A stretch of DNA of 52,305 nucleotides. Source: Nitrospirota bacterium (GTDB lineage Bacteria; Nitrospirota; Thermodesulfovibrionia; Thermodesulfovibrionales; JdFR-85). The translations under genes and the position numbers were made by a program. The stretch covers positions 1-52,305 of the forward strand of contig WFMM01000054.1 in assembly GCA_015484595.1 (NCBI GenBank). Reading direction: 5' to 3'. The notes under the pieces were generated by a model. That model was not told the origin of the DNA. It was given only the letters and a program-made list of their open reading frames with translations, and searched no databases. Of the stretch, positions 15,950 through 24,168 are shown one piece after another; the stretch's first letter is position 1; each line of letters starts with the position of its first letter.

Positions 15950-16039
15950 CTATCTGCCTCACGGGCGTTTTTTTCTCTTTGTAAGTTCAGGGTATATATA
16001 CTTTATCAGGTTTTAAGAGAAAAGGTCAAATGTGGGTAG

Positions 16040-16663
16040 TCAGTTCTTTTTTTTCTTATTATAATACTCGGGATAGAGTTTCTCAGCGCATTCAGGGCAT
16101 ATGCCGTGGCTGAACTCGGCCTGAGAGTGTTCTTCTATGTACTGCTCTACCTGCTTCCAGTATCCACTGTCATCCCTTATCTTTTTGCAGGATGCACATA
16201 TGGGGATAAGCCCTGAAAGGGTCTTTATCTCCTTCATGGCCTCCTGAAGCTGCTTGATCAGCCGGTCCTTTTCTGCCTCTGCACGCTTCTGGGCAATACT
16301 GTATCTGATTGAGCGTTCAAGAAGTGCCGGGGTAATCTCTCCTTTTACCATGTAATCCGACGCCCCGAGCTCCATTGCGCTTATGTCAACATCAATGTCG
16401 TCCTGCCCTGTAAGTATGATTACAGGTGTCTTTATACCTGACTCTACCACTATCCTTAAAAGCTCAAGCCCGGTTTTACCACCAAGGCGGTTGTCAAACA
16501 AAAAGACATCAAAGCTCTGGTTCTTTATAAGCTCAAGCCCCTTCTTAAAGGAGTCTGCCCAGTGGACATCAGCCCTCCATAGCCTTATTTCGTCAAACAT
16601 CTCCCTGAGGATCAAAAAGTCGTCTTCGTCGTCCTCAACTACCAGTATCCTTAACTCTTCCAT
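16040..16663 (-). CDS. Response regulator with C-terminal zinc-knuckle domain
   Basis: 207 residues: a receiver domain (acid pair in VVEDDEDD, phospho-Asp D57 in FLFDNRLGG, switch Lys in DYMVKGE) at about 1-125, a short coiled coil, then a Cys module ICASCKKIRDDSGYW ... SHGICPECAEKLYPEYY (CxxC ... CxxC). This C-terminal module is common on signalling proteins of anaerobes but its ligand is unsettled. It has no DNA-binding domain. The start overlaps the end of the upstream receiver gene by 13 bp, so the pair is co-translated. Confidence 0.9.
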   Translation of the reverse strand: MEELRILVVEDDEDDFLILREMFDEIRLWRADVHWADSFKKGLELIKNQSFDVFLFDNRLGGKTGLELLRIVVESGIKTPVIILTGQDDIDVDISAMELGASDYMVKGEITPALLERSIRYSIAQKRAEAEKDRLIKQLQEAMKEIKTLSGLIPICASCKKIRDDSGYWKQVEQYIEEHSQAEFSHGICPECAEKLYPEYYNKKKKN

Positions 16664-17118
16664 TTCTGCCCCCTCTTTACCGCTTCTGGCACGATGCTTA
16701 TCTTAAACCAGTACTGGTCAATCTCCCTGATCACCTTTACCAGGCCCTCAAAGGTAACGGGTTTTGTAATAAAGGAGTTAGCTCCGTTTGAGTATGTGTT
16801 CAGGATGTCCTCCTCTGCCCTGGATGTGGTAAGTATGACAACAGGGATTGACCTGAGTTCAGGGTCAGCCTTTATCTCCTTAAGAGCCTCTCTTCCGTCT
16901 TTTCGTGGCATGTTGAGGTCTAAAAGGATAAGCCCAGGTCTTGGAGACACGGCAGGGTCAGCGTATTTGCCCCTTCTTTTCAGATAATCCATAAGCTCCT
17001 GACCGTCGTGGACAAACCTCAACTCGTTTACAACATGGGCCTCCTCAAAGGCCTCTTTTGCCATCAGGCAGTCGTCTTCGTCGTCATCAGCCATCAGTAT
17101 AAGCAGCTCCTCACTCAC
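16651..17118 (-). CDS. Single-domain response regulator, Rcp1 type
   Basis: 155 residues with MADDDEDD acid cluster, long loop (LKRRGKYADPAVSPRPGL), phospho-Asp D67 in LLDLNMPRKDG, and KPVTFEGL. This is the Rcp1/CheY-like class that pairs with phytochrome-type and HisKA kinases whose histidine sits in SHDLREPL, exactly the motif in the neighbouring kinase. It overlaps the kinase gene by 8 bp. It has no output domain, so it is a phospho-shuttle or acts by protein contact. Confidence 0.92.
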   Translation of the reverse strand: MSEELLILMADDDEDDCLMAKEAFEEAHVVNELRFVHDGQELMDYLKRRGKYADPAVSPRPGLILLDLNMPRKDGREALKEIKADPELRSIPVVILTTSRAEEDILNTYSNGANSFITKPVTFEGLVKVIREIDQYWFKISIVPEAVKRGQKWKS

Positions 17119-19225
17119 TTTCTTTCTCCTTCTGTCTCAGGGGTAACCTTATGGTAAAGGTGGTGCCCTCCCCTGGTTTACTCTTTGCCTCTATTGTGCC
17201 TCCATGCCGCTCAACGATTCTTTTGCAAACCGCAAGACCTATTCCCGTGCCTTCGTACTCCGAACGGCCATGAAGGCGCTGAAACATACCGAAGATCTTT
17301 TCAGAATATTCTGGTTCAAATCCTATCCCGTTGTCAACAAGGCTGATCACAACAGTGTTATTTTTTTCATCCACAAGGGCTGAAATACTCACCTCTGGGG
17401 GGACTCCGTCTTTTGAAAACTTAATGGAGTTTGATATGAGATTCTGAAAAAGCTGCCTCATCTGAAGGGGGTCTGCCTCAAGGGTCGGAAGCTCATCGTG
17501 TGTTATGTTTGCCTGTTTTTCTTTTATTGCCATGTAGAGGTCTTCCTTTACAGCTTCAACTATCCTGTTTAGGTCAACCTCTTCAAAGTCACCTGCCCTG
17601 GTTTCAACCCTTGAGTATTCAAGAAGCCCTGTGATAAGGGCATCCATCCTTCTTGAAGCCCTCATCATCCTTTCAAGGTAATCCCTTGCCTTATCAGAAA
17701 GCTCAGAGGCATGTTTCTTAAGTAGCCTCTCCCCAAAGAAGTTTATCTTTCTAAGCGGCTCCCTCAGGTCATGAGAAGCAATGTAGGCAAACTCCTGAAG
17801 CTCCCTGTTTTTTCTCTCAAGAAGCCTGTTTTTCTCCTGTAGCTTTCGTTCGTATTCTTTAAGTGGCGTTATGTCTTTTAGTAAAAAGAGCATCTCACCA
17901 CCCTTAAGAGATGACACACCAACAAAGACCGGGACTTCCCTGTTTGAGCTTGTAATCAGGGTCTCCTCTGCGGTAACCCTCTCGTTAGAAACACTGTAGA
18001 AGAACTCTTCCCCGGGAGGCTTTTCTTTAAAAAGGCCGTCTATCTTCATTGAAAGTAACTGCTCTCTATCGTAACCCGTCAGTCTGAGAGTCTCCCTGTT
18101 TACATACAGAATGTCCCCTTCATCATCGGTTATGACGAGGGCATCTGTCATTGACTCAAGGATGCTTTCCACATAATCCTTGCTCACCACTGTCCTGTCA
18201 AGTTCGTCAACCATTTTGTTAAATGAGTCAATCAGCTTTGCAATCTCAACCGAGGCTGGCACATCTATCTCAACATGCTCCTTAAACCTTCCGCTGGCAA
18301 TCTTCCCTGTAGCCTCTACAAGCCTTATAAGGGGAGAGGTGATCCTTTCAGAGGCCCTGAGCACAAGAAGCACAAAGGAAAGCAAAAAGGCAATCACAAG
18401 AAGTACGCTGGTAAGAACGAGTCTCCTTGGCTCTTTGATAAAGGATGAATAGGGAAGCACCGATATGACATACAGACCAGCCTTTTGAACCTCCTGAGCA
18501 CTGGCAAGGACATCTCTGCCTTCAAGCCTGACCCTTTTAACCACTGAGCCAAGCTTTGAGACATCAACCCTCTTAAAGGGTCTCTTCGGGAAGTTTTTCT
18601 TTTCAAAGATAATACGACCGTTCCTGTCTGTCACCAGGACAAAGGCATCCTGCAGGCTCAGAGGCAATATGGAAGGCCTTATAATCCTTTTCACTGGCAA
18701 CTCAGCCATCAATATCCCCATAAACCTGTTTCCGAAATAGTGTCTTTTAAGCAGAAACATCCTTACGGCCATCTCCTTTAGCTCCTCTGAATACCGGGCA
18801 GGCAGTACCAGGACCTCATCGGGTTTAAGCCTCTTAAAAAATGTAGCCCCACTGTAGTCATTAAGCCTTGATGCCTCTTTTCCATAGAGCATCTTGAGCT
18901 CTTCTCTTCCATCCTGATTAATAAAACTCAGAAGGGGAAAGATCTTTCTGTACCGGTCAAAGTGGGCAAGCAGGGCCTCATCTCTGTAAAACTTAAGGTA
19001 ATCGCTGAATTCCCTTGAGTCTGTGATATTATCCATGACATCTTCGTATGTCTTAAGCACAAGGGAAAGCTCCTGAGCCTTATCCTTTGCAAGGGTGGAA
19101 AGGTGGGCGTTGATGTCTCTTTTGTGGGTCTTTAAAAGCACATAAAGGGCAGAGCCAGTTAAAAGTAGCGTAAGCATGATGGCAGCAGCCATCCATGAAA
19201 AAATGATCTTTTTCTTAAGCGTCAT
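17111..19225 (-). CDS. Membrane sensor histidine kinase (extracytoplasmic sensor-HAMP-PAS-HisKA-HATPase)
   Basis: 704 residues. TM1 at about 9-31, an extracytoplasmic double-Cache-like domain at about 35-265, TM2 at about 270-289, HAMP about 290-345, PAS about 350-455, HisKA with the phospho-His H485 in ASHDLREPLRKINFF, and HATPase with NLISNSIKFSKDG, VDNGIGFEPEYSEKIF and GTGIGLAVCKRIVERHGG. All catalytic boxes are present, so it is an active kinase. The gene upstream encodes a secreted phosphate-binding-protein-like protein that could deliver the signal to its sensor domain (inference). Two receiver genes follow. Confidence 0.94.
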   Translation of the reverse strand: MTLKKKIIFSWMAAAIMLTLLLTGSALYVLLKTHKRDINAHLSTLAKDKAQELSLVLKTYEDVMDNITDSREFSDYLKFYRDEALLAHFDRYRKIFPLLSFINQDGREELKMLYGKEASRLNDYSGATFFKRLKPDEVLVLPARYSEELKEMAVRMFLLKRHYFGNRFMGILMAELPVKRIIRPSILPLSLQDAFVLVTDRNGRIIFEKKNFPKRPFKRVDVSKLGSVVKRVRLEGRDVLASAQEVQKAGLYVISVLPYSSFIKEPRRLVLTSVLLVIAFLLSFVLLVLRASERITSPLIRLVEATGKIASGRFKEHVEIDVPASVEIAKLIDSFNKMVDELDRTVVSKDYVESILESMTDALVITDDEGDILYVNRETLRLTGYDREQLLSMKIDGLFKEKPPGEEFFYSVSNERVTAEETLITSSNREVPVFVGVSSLKGGEMLFLLKDITPLKEYERKLQEKNRLLERKNRELQEFAYIASHDLREPLRKINFFGERLLKKHASELSDKARDYLERMMRASRRMDALITGLLEYSRVETRAGDFEEVDLNRIVEAVKEDLYMAIKEKQANITHDELPTLEADPLQMRQLFQNLISNSIKFSKDGVPPEVSISALVDEKNNTVVISLVDNGIGFEPEYSEKIFGMFQRLHGRSEYEGTGIGLAVCKRIVERHGGTIEAKSKPGEGTTFTIRLPLRQKEKESE

Positions 19226-19263
19226 TAACCCGGCAAAGCCCTTTCAAGAGATACTCTTTGATG

Positions 19264-20079
19264 TCACCCTTTCGCAGGGATGAGCCCTCTTTTAAGTAGC
19301 AACTCCCTTACCTGGGGACTGAAGAGAAAATCAACAAAGGCCTTCCTGTTTCCCTCAAGCCTCCCCTTCCATACTATGCCAAAGGGGGTGAGATGTCTAT
19401 AAAGGCCCTTCTGGACATTTTTCACATCAGGCCCATAACCATCTATTGATATCAGGGTTAAGCCTCTGTTCTGAAGCATTGCAAGGGGGCCATAACCTAT
19501 GGTGTATGGGTTCTTTATAAGCGTTGAAACCAGCTCGGGTGTGCTATAAACAGTAGCGCCTGCAAAGGTCTTTATGTTTTTCCAGCCAGGCATGGTCTTT
19601 TCAAGAACCCTCCTTGAGGAATCCCCTGGTTCACGGTTTGCAACATAAATGGGTCTGTCTTCACCTATAAAGGGCTTCCATGTCCTTATCTTTCCCTTAA
19701 ATATATCAAGGATCTCCTCAGAGGTTAGCCCAAGTGAGCTTCTGCCCTTTAGATTTGCTGCAAACACCACAGGCGAGTAGGCAAAGAGCCTGTACTTAAG
19801 CTGGTATTTCTTCTCCTTTTCCTTTAGCCTCCTTGCCACCCTCCCAAGGTCACACCTGCCCTTTGCAGTCATGCGAATACCACCACTACTTCCGATACTG
19901 TCTGGCACCTCCACATCCACATCAGGATGTGTCTTCTCAAACATAATGGCTATCTCACGAAGAATTGACTGGCTGTCTCCAGTGCCACATATAAGAAGCC
20001 TCTCCTTTGCCTGAAGGGATGATTGAAATACAAAAAGGAGTGAAATTAAAAATACCCCAGCCCACCTGAGCGTCTTCAA
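19264..20079 (-). CDS. PstS-like periplasmic binding protein without a transporter
   Basis: 271 residues with a signal peptide ending near SLQAKE. PstS-type features: ICGTGDSQSILREIAIMFE, SIGSSGGIRMTAKGRCDLG, NREPGDSSRRVLEKTM and PYTIGYGPLAML. Family knowledge: this fold binds phosphate or other oxyanions. No pstCAB genes follow; instead a sensor kinase does (38 nt away), so a role as the sensory component of that kinase is plausible. Strong AGGAGG site before ATG 20079. Confidence 0.87.
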   Translation of the reverse strand: MKTLRWAGVFLISLLFVFQSSLQAKERLLICGTGDSQSILREIAIMFEKTHPDVDVEVPDSIGSSGGIRMTAKGRCDLGRVARRLKEKEKKYQLKYRLFAYSPVVFAANLKGRSSLGLTSEEILDIFKGKIRTWKPFIGEDRPIYVANREPGDSSRRVLEKTMPGWKNIKTFAGATVYSTPELVSTLIKNPYTIGYGPLAMLQNRGLTLISIDGYGPDVKNVQKGLYRHLTPFGIVWKGRLEGNRKAFVDFLFSPQVRELLLKRGLIPAKG

Positions 20080-20161
20080 AGTATTCCTCCTCGTGGAAAA
20101 TTTTAGAGTCTCTTCAACAGGCTCTAAGTTATGGTTAAGATATTAATCCTTATAGGGGTTC

Positions 20162-20268
20162 CAAAGGGGCGGAGCCCCTTTGAGGGGGCATTGCCCCCTC
20201 AAACTCACCTATTAAGAAAAAATTAATTCCTTAATTATGGGGGATTTCAAAGGGGCAGAGCCCCTTTG
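20162..20268. repeat. Two copies of a GC-rich palindromic unit in the divergent spacer
   Basis: CAAAGGGGC-GGA-GCCCCTTTG (20162-20182) is repeated as CAAAGGGGC-AGA-GCCCCTTTG (20248-20268). The first is followed by a second hairpin AGGGGGCATTGCCCCCT (20183-20199). They stand out in an otherwise AT-rich 500-bp spacer (20080-20585) that has no gene. REP/BIME-like; could separate the two divergent operons topologically. Confidence 0.7.
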
Positions 20269-20544
20269 AGGCCCCAGCCCTGAACCCCATAATTTCTTGA
20301 ACAGCTTCGAAAATTTTATTAACTTTTTAATTATACCACTTCTTTAAAGGCATTGGGGAGGGAACAGGGGTGTATGTTTTTTTTATACAGGGAATTATCT
20401 CTTTACTTTCAGGGAGTTTCTAAACAATACCAGCAGATAATGCCCGTCAGGTGTATAAAAATTCAATACACTTAAGAGGATTGCGAAGGTTGGTCTTTCT
20501 GATTTTCTTTTTATTTTCAGCATATTAGCAATTTCAGGTATTAC

Positions 20545-20560
20545 TGGCACAGGGATTGCT
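20545..20560 (+). promoter_or_regulatory. Sigma-54 (RpoN) promoter, -24/-12 type
   Basis: TGGCAC-AGGGA-TTGCT matches the sigma-54 consensus TGGCAC-N5-TTGCW at every defined base. Transcription would start near 20571, directly before the AAAGGAGG site of the receiver-GcvH gene, leaving a very short leader. Such promoters need an AAA+ enhancer-binding activator; none is encoded nearby. The AT-rich sequence at 20283-20540 is where an activator could bind. Confidence 0.9.
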
Positions 20561-20585
20561 TCTTACCTTTTCAAAGGAGGTGCTC

Positions 20586-21347
20586 ATGGATAAAGGGAAA
20601 ATCATAGTACTTGATGACGACCCGGTGGTCACCCTCAGCTGTAAGAGAATCCTCGGAGCTGAGGGCTACAACATAATCACCGTAAGCAGGGGAGAGGAAG
20701 CTATCAAAAGGATTGAAAACGAGGAGTTCGACCTGCTCATAACGGACATCCGGCTACCTGACACATCAGGGATAGATGTGCTTAAGGAGACCCGAAGGGT
20801 TCAGCCTAACACAGATGTGGTGGTTATCACAGGATATCCAACGCTTGAGGATGCAAAGGAATCCATAAGGTTAGGTGCCTTTGAGTACATTGAAAAGCCC
20901 TTCACCCCTGAGTTCATGCTCAATGTGGCTAAAAAGATATTTGACCGACGGGGATGGATACTCAGGCAGGCATACATCAACGAGTTCAGAGACTACATAG
21001 TTCCCTTAAGAGATAGGGAAAACCCCGTTATATTTTACAAAGAGGGTGTATGGGCAAGGCCTACCCGCTCGGGCCTCTGGGAAGTGGGCTATGACCTTCG
21101 TTACGAGATTGCCTCGGGTGAGATGCTCTATGTGGACTTTCTTAATGTCCAGAAGGTTAAGGCAGGGGAGCCCTTTGCAAGGCTTCTTGCTGGTTCTGGA
21201 AAGATAATAGACCTTCCTTCACCGATGACTGCAGAGATAAAAGAGTTAAACACCAGGGCAAATGATGTTATCTGTTCTCTTTTCAAGGAACACCTTTCTG
21301 AGGGCTGGCTTGTATGGCTTGTAAGGGTAGTTCCTCTGGAATTATGA
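20586..21347 (+). CDS. Receiver domain fused to a GcvH (lipoyl-carrier-like) domain
   Basis: 253 residues from ATG 20586, chosen for its AAAGGAGG site. Receiver domain at 1-120 with VLDDDP, phospho-Asp D54 (LLITDIRLPD), and K104 (YIEKPF). Residues about 145-250 resemble glycine-cleavage H protein: WARPTRSGLWEVGYD, VKAGEPFARLLAGSGK, LPSPMTAEIKELN, SEGWLVWLV. In true H protein the lipoylated Lys sits in ESVKA; here K206 (AGSGKII) is near that place but the context is not conserved, so lipoylation is uncertain. First gene of the sigma-54 operon with receiver-NuoE, NuoF and NuoG-like genes. No gcvT or gcvP nearby. Confidence 0.9.
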   Translation: MDKGKIIVLDDDPVVTLSCKRILGAEGYNIITVSRGEEAIKRIENEEFDLLITDIRLPDTSGIDVLKETRRVQPNTDVVVITGYPTLEDAKESIRLGAFEYIEKPFTPEFMLNVAKKIFDRRGWILRQAYINEFRDYIVPLRDRENPVIFYKEGVWARPTRSGLWEVGYDLRYEIASGEMLYVDFLNVQKVKAGEPFARLLAGSGKIIDLPSPMTAEIKELNTRANDVICSLFKEHLSEGWLVWLVRVVPLEL

Positions 21348-21363
21348 AAAAAAGGAGGTTTTT

Positions 21364-22227
21364 ATGGAAGCCAACATCCTTATTGTTGATGACGAAGAGG
21401 TGGTAATAAAAAGCTGTGAGAGGATACTCAAGCCTGAGGGATACAGTGTGCGGGGCACCACTTCAGCCAGAGATGCCATGGAGATACTAAAAAACGGTGG
21501 AACCGATGTGGTAATCACCGACCTAAAGATGCCTGATGTGGATGGCCTTGAGCTGATACACTGGATAAGAGACAACACCCCTCAGACTGCGGTGGTTGTA
21601 ATAACTGGGTATCCCTCACAGGAAAGCATAAAGGATGCCCTTGAGCACGGCATCGTTGATTATCTGCCCAAACCCTTCTCTCCTGAACTGCTCATTGATG
21701 TAGCTGAAAAGGCGGTAAACGCTGCAAAGGCAAGGGTTACCGAGGAGCGATCCTTTGAAGAGCAGGATGTGGAGGCTCAGATAGACAGGATAATGGAGAT
21801 AATTAACGAAAACAGGCACAAACCAGGTGCCCTTATACCTATTCTTGAGCAGGTCCAGGAGGTGCTGGGCTATCTGCCACCAGCGGTTCAGAGGATTATT
21901 GCAAAGGAGCTGAACATCCCCGTCAGTGAGGTCCACGGCGTGGTATCCTTTTACTCCTTTTTCACCATGAAGCCAAAGGGCAAACACAACATAAGGGTCT
22001 GCCTGGGAACGGCATGCTATGTAAAGAGAGCTCAGGAGATACTTCAGAAGCTAAAAGAAAAGCTTGGAATAGAGGAAGGCGGCATCACTGAAGACAGAAA
22101 GTTCTCCCTTGAGACAGTCCGTTGCCTTGGGGCCTGTGGTCTTGCCCCTGTCGTGATGGTTGGAAGCAATGTTCACGCAGGTGTTGACCCTGTGAAGGTT
22201 GAAGAAATCCTTAAACAGTATGATTAG
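21364..22227 (+). CDS. Receiver domain fused to NuoE/HndA-type [2Fe-2S] diaphorase subunit
   Basis: 287 residues. Receiver 1-120: IVDDEE, phospho-Asp D53 (VVITDLKMPD), K103 (YLPKPF). A linker of about 15 residues leads to a complete NuoE domain at about 135-287: KPGALIPILEQVQEVLGYLP, VSEVHGVVSFYSFF, and the four [2Fe-2S] Cys C213-x4-C218 and C254-x3-C258 (RVCLGTACYV, VRCLGACGLAP). NuoE-type subunits relay electrons next to the FMN of NuoF. A phosphorylatable receiver on this subunit implies direct two-component control of an electron-transfer enzyme. GGAGG site 16 nt after the previous gene; NuoF follows 12 nt later. Confidence 0.94.
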   Translation: MEANILIVDDEEVVIKSCERILKPEGYSVRGTTSARDAMEILKNGGTDVVITDLKMPDVDGLELIHWIRDNTPQTAVVVITGYPSQESIKDALEHGIVDYLPKPFSPELLIDVAEKAVNAAKARVTEERSFEEQDVEAQIDRIMEIINENRHKPGALIPILEQVQEVLGYLPPAVQRIIAKELNIPVSEVHGVVSFYSFFTMKPKGKHNIRVCLGTACYVKRAQEILQKLKEKLGIEEGGITEDRKFSLETVRCLGACGLAPVVMVGSNVHAGVDPVKVEEILKQYD

Positions 22228-22239
22228 AGGAGGATACAG

Positions 22240-24168
22240 ATGCAAAGATTAACAGTAGAGGACCTCGAGAGAATAAAAAAGGAGTACCTGGAAAGACAGG
22301 ATGTTTCAAAATACAGGTCAAAGGTCATAGTGCACATGGGAACATGCGGTGAAGCTGCCGGAGCCTGTGAGATCATGGAGGTGGTTAAAGATGAACTGTC
22401 TCGTAACGGGGTTAAGGATGTCCTTGTAACCACATCGGGCTGTGCAGGACAGTGTAGCCGTGAGCCCATGATTACCATTGAGGTTAATGGAAGGCCACCT
22501 GTTAAGTACTGTGACCTTAACGAGAAAAAAACAAGAGAAATAATAAAACAGCATGCCATTGAGGGTGAGGCAGTCGTAAAACTTGCCTTTTCTCAGGGGT
22601 GGGAAAATCAGGACATTGAAAGAAGGGAGGTAACCCCCTACGATGGTATACCCCTTACAGATGAGCTTCCCATATTCAAGCATCAGGTACTGAGGGCGCT
22701 GAGAAACAAGGGAATCACTGACCCTGAAAGCCTTGAGGCATACATTGCCCGGGATGGTTACAGGGCTGCAGCAAAGGCACTTTTTGAGATGACCCCTGAG
22801 GATATCATAAAGGAGGTTAAATACTCTGGCATCAGGGGGCGCGGTGGCGCAGGATTTCCCACAGGGCTTAAGTGGGAACTCTGCCACAGGGCAAAGGGTG
22901 ACCTCAAATACATACTCTGTAATGGTGACGAAGGTGACCCAGGAGCATACATGGACAGAAGCATCATGGAGGGTGACCCCCATGTAGTGCTTGAGGGCAT
23001 GATTATAGGTGCAAAGGCAATCGGGGCCTCAAAGGGTTACATCTACGTGAGGGCAGAGTATCCTCTTGCCGTGCGAAGGCTTCAGAGGGCAATAGACCAG
23101 GCAAAAGAACACGGTCTGCTTGGTGAGAACATCCTTGGCTCGGGCTTTAATCTGGACATAGAGATATACCAGGGGGCAGGTGCCTTTGTCTGTGGAGAGG
23201 AAACCGCCCTCATGCGGAGCCTTGAAGGCAAAAGAGGTATGCCCATACCGAGGCCACCCTTTCCAGTAAACAAAGGGCTCTGGGGCAAACCAACGGTGCT
23301 TAACAATGTGGAGACCTATGCAAACATCCCCCAGATAATCCTCAGAGGTGGCTCATGGTACAGGAGCCTCGGAACGGAAAAATCCACAGGCACAAAGGTC
23401 TTTGCACTTACAGGTGCAATAAACAACATCGGGCTTATCGAGGTGCCAATGGGTATACCCCTTAAAACCGTGATATACGACATTGGTGGTGGTATAAAGA
23501 AGGGCAGAAAGTTCAAGGCAGTTCAGCTTGGTGGTCCTTCAGGAGGTTGCATACCCGAGCACCTTCTCGACACCCCTGTAACCTACGAGGACATCATGAA
23601 AACAGGTGCAATCGTTGGCTCAGGTGGCATGGTCGTAATGGATGATTCAAACTGCATGGTCAATGTGGCAAGGTTCTTCCTGGGTTTTACAGCCGATGAG
23701 TCCTGTGGGAAGTGTCCACCCTGCAGGATTGGCACAAGGGTAATGCTTGATAAACTGATTGACATAACCGAGGGAAGAGGAAAGGATGGTGACATAGAGC
23801 TACTTGAGGACCTTGCCCGTGAGATTATCAAGACATCACTCTGTGGCCTTGGTCAGACAGCACCAAACCCCATACTCACCACCATTCGTTACTTCAGGGA
23901 CGAATACGAGGCACACATCCACCAGAAGTGGTGCAAGGCAGGGGTATGCAGAGAGCTTTCCACCTTCTACATAGACAAAGATGTATGCACGGGGTGCACA
24001 GTTTGTGCAAGGAACTGCCCTGTTCAGGCCATATCAGGGGAAAAGAAAAAACCCCACGAGATAGACCAGTCAGTCTGCATTAAGTGCAGAACCTGTTATG
24101 AGAAATGTAAATTCGGAGCCGTTAAGGTTGGACCAAGGGACATGTTTAAAAAGGAGGTTCAGGCATGA
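22240..24168 (+). CDS. NuoF/HydB-type NADH-binding flavoprotein with extra N- and C-terminal FeS domains
   Basis: 642 residues. N-terminal thioredoxin-like [2Fe-2S] domain (C36, C43, C68, C72: MGTCGEAAGAC, SGCAGQC). The core 51-kDa domain has FMN/NADH sites SGIRGRGGAGFPTGLKW and NGDEGDPGAYMDRSIM, SLBB region, and the N3 cluster SCGKCPPCRIGTR ... CGLG. A C-terminal 2x[4Fe-4S] ferredoxin follows (CTGCTVCARNCPVQAI, CIKCRTCYEKC). This layout is that of HydB/HndC-type subunits of soluble, often electron-bifurcating complexes rather than respiratory NuoF. Its stop overlaps the start of the NuoG-like gene by 4 bp. Confidence 0.95.
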   Translation: MQRLTVEDLERIKKEYLERQDVSKYRSKVIVHMGTCGEAAGACEIMEVVKDELSRNGVKDVLVTTSGCAGQCSREPMITIEVNGRPPVKYCDLNEKKTREIIKQHAIEGEAVVKLAFSQGWENQDIERREVTPYDGIPLTDELPIFKHQVLRALRNKGITDPESLEAYIARDGYRAAAKALFEMTPEDIIKEVKYSGIRGRGGAGFPTGLKWELCHRAKGDLKYILCNGDEGDPGAYMDRSIMEGDPHVVLEGMIIGAKAIGASKGYIYVRAEYPLAVRRLQRAIDQAKEHGLLGENILGSGFNLDIEIYQGAGAFVCGEETALMRSLEGKRGMPIPRPPFPVNKGLWGKPTVLNNVETYANIPQIILRGGSWYRSLGTEKSTGTKVFALTGAINNIGLIEVPMGIPLKTVIYDIGGGIKKGRKFKAVQLGGPSGGCIPEHLLDTPVTYEDIMKTGAIVGSGGMVVMDDSNCMVNVARFFLGFTADESCGKCPPCRIGTRVMLDKLIDITEGRGKDGDIELLEDLAREIIKTSLCGLGQTAPNPILTTIRYFRDEYEAHIHQKWCKAGVCRELSTFYIDKDVCTGCTVCARNCPVQAISGEKKKPHEIDQSVCIKCRTCYEKCKFGAVKVGPRDMFKKEVQA

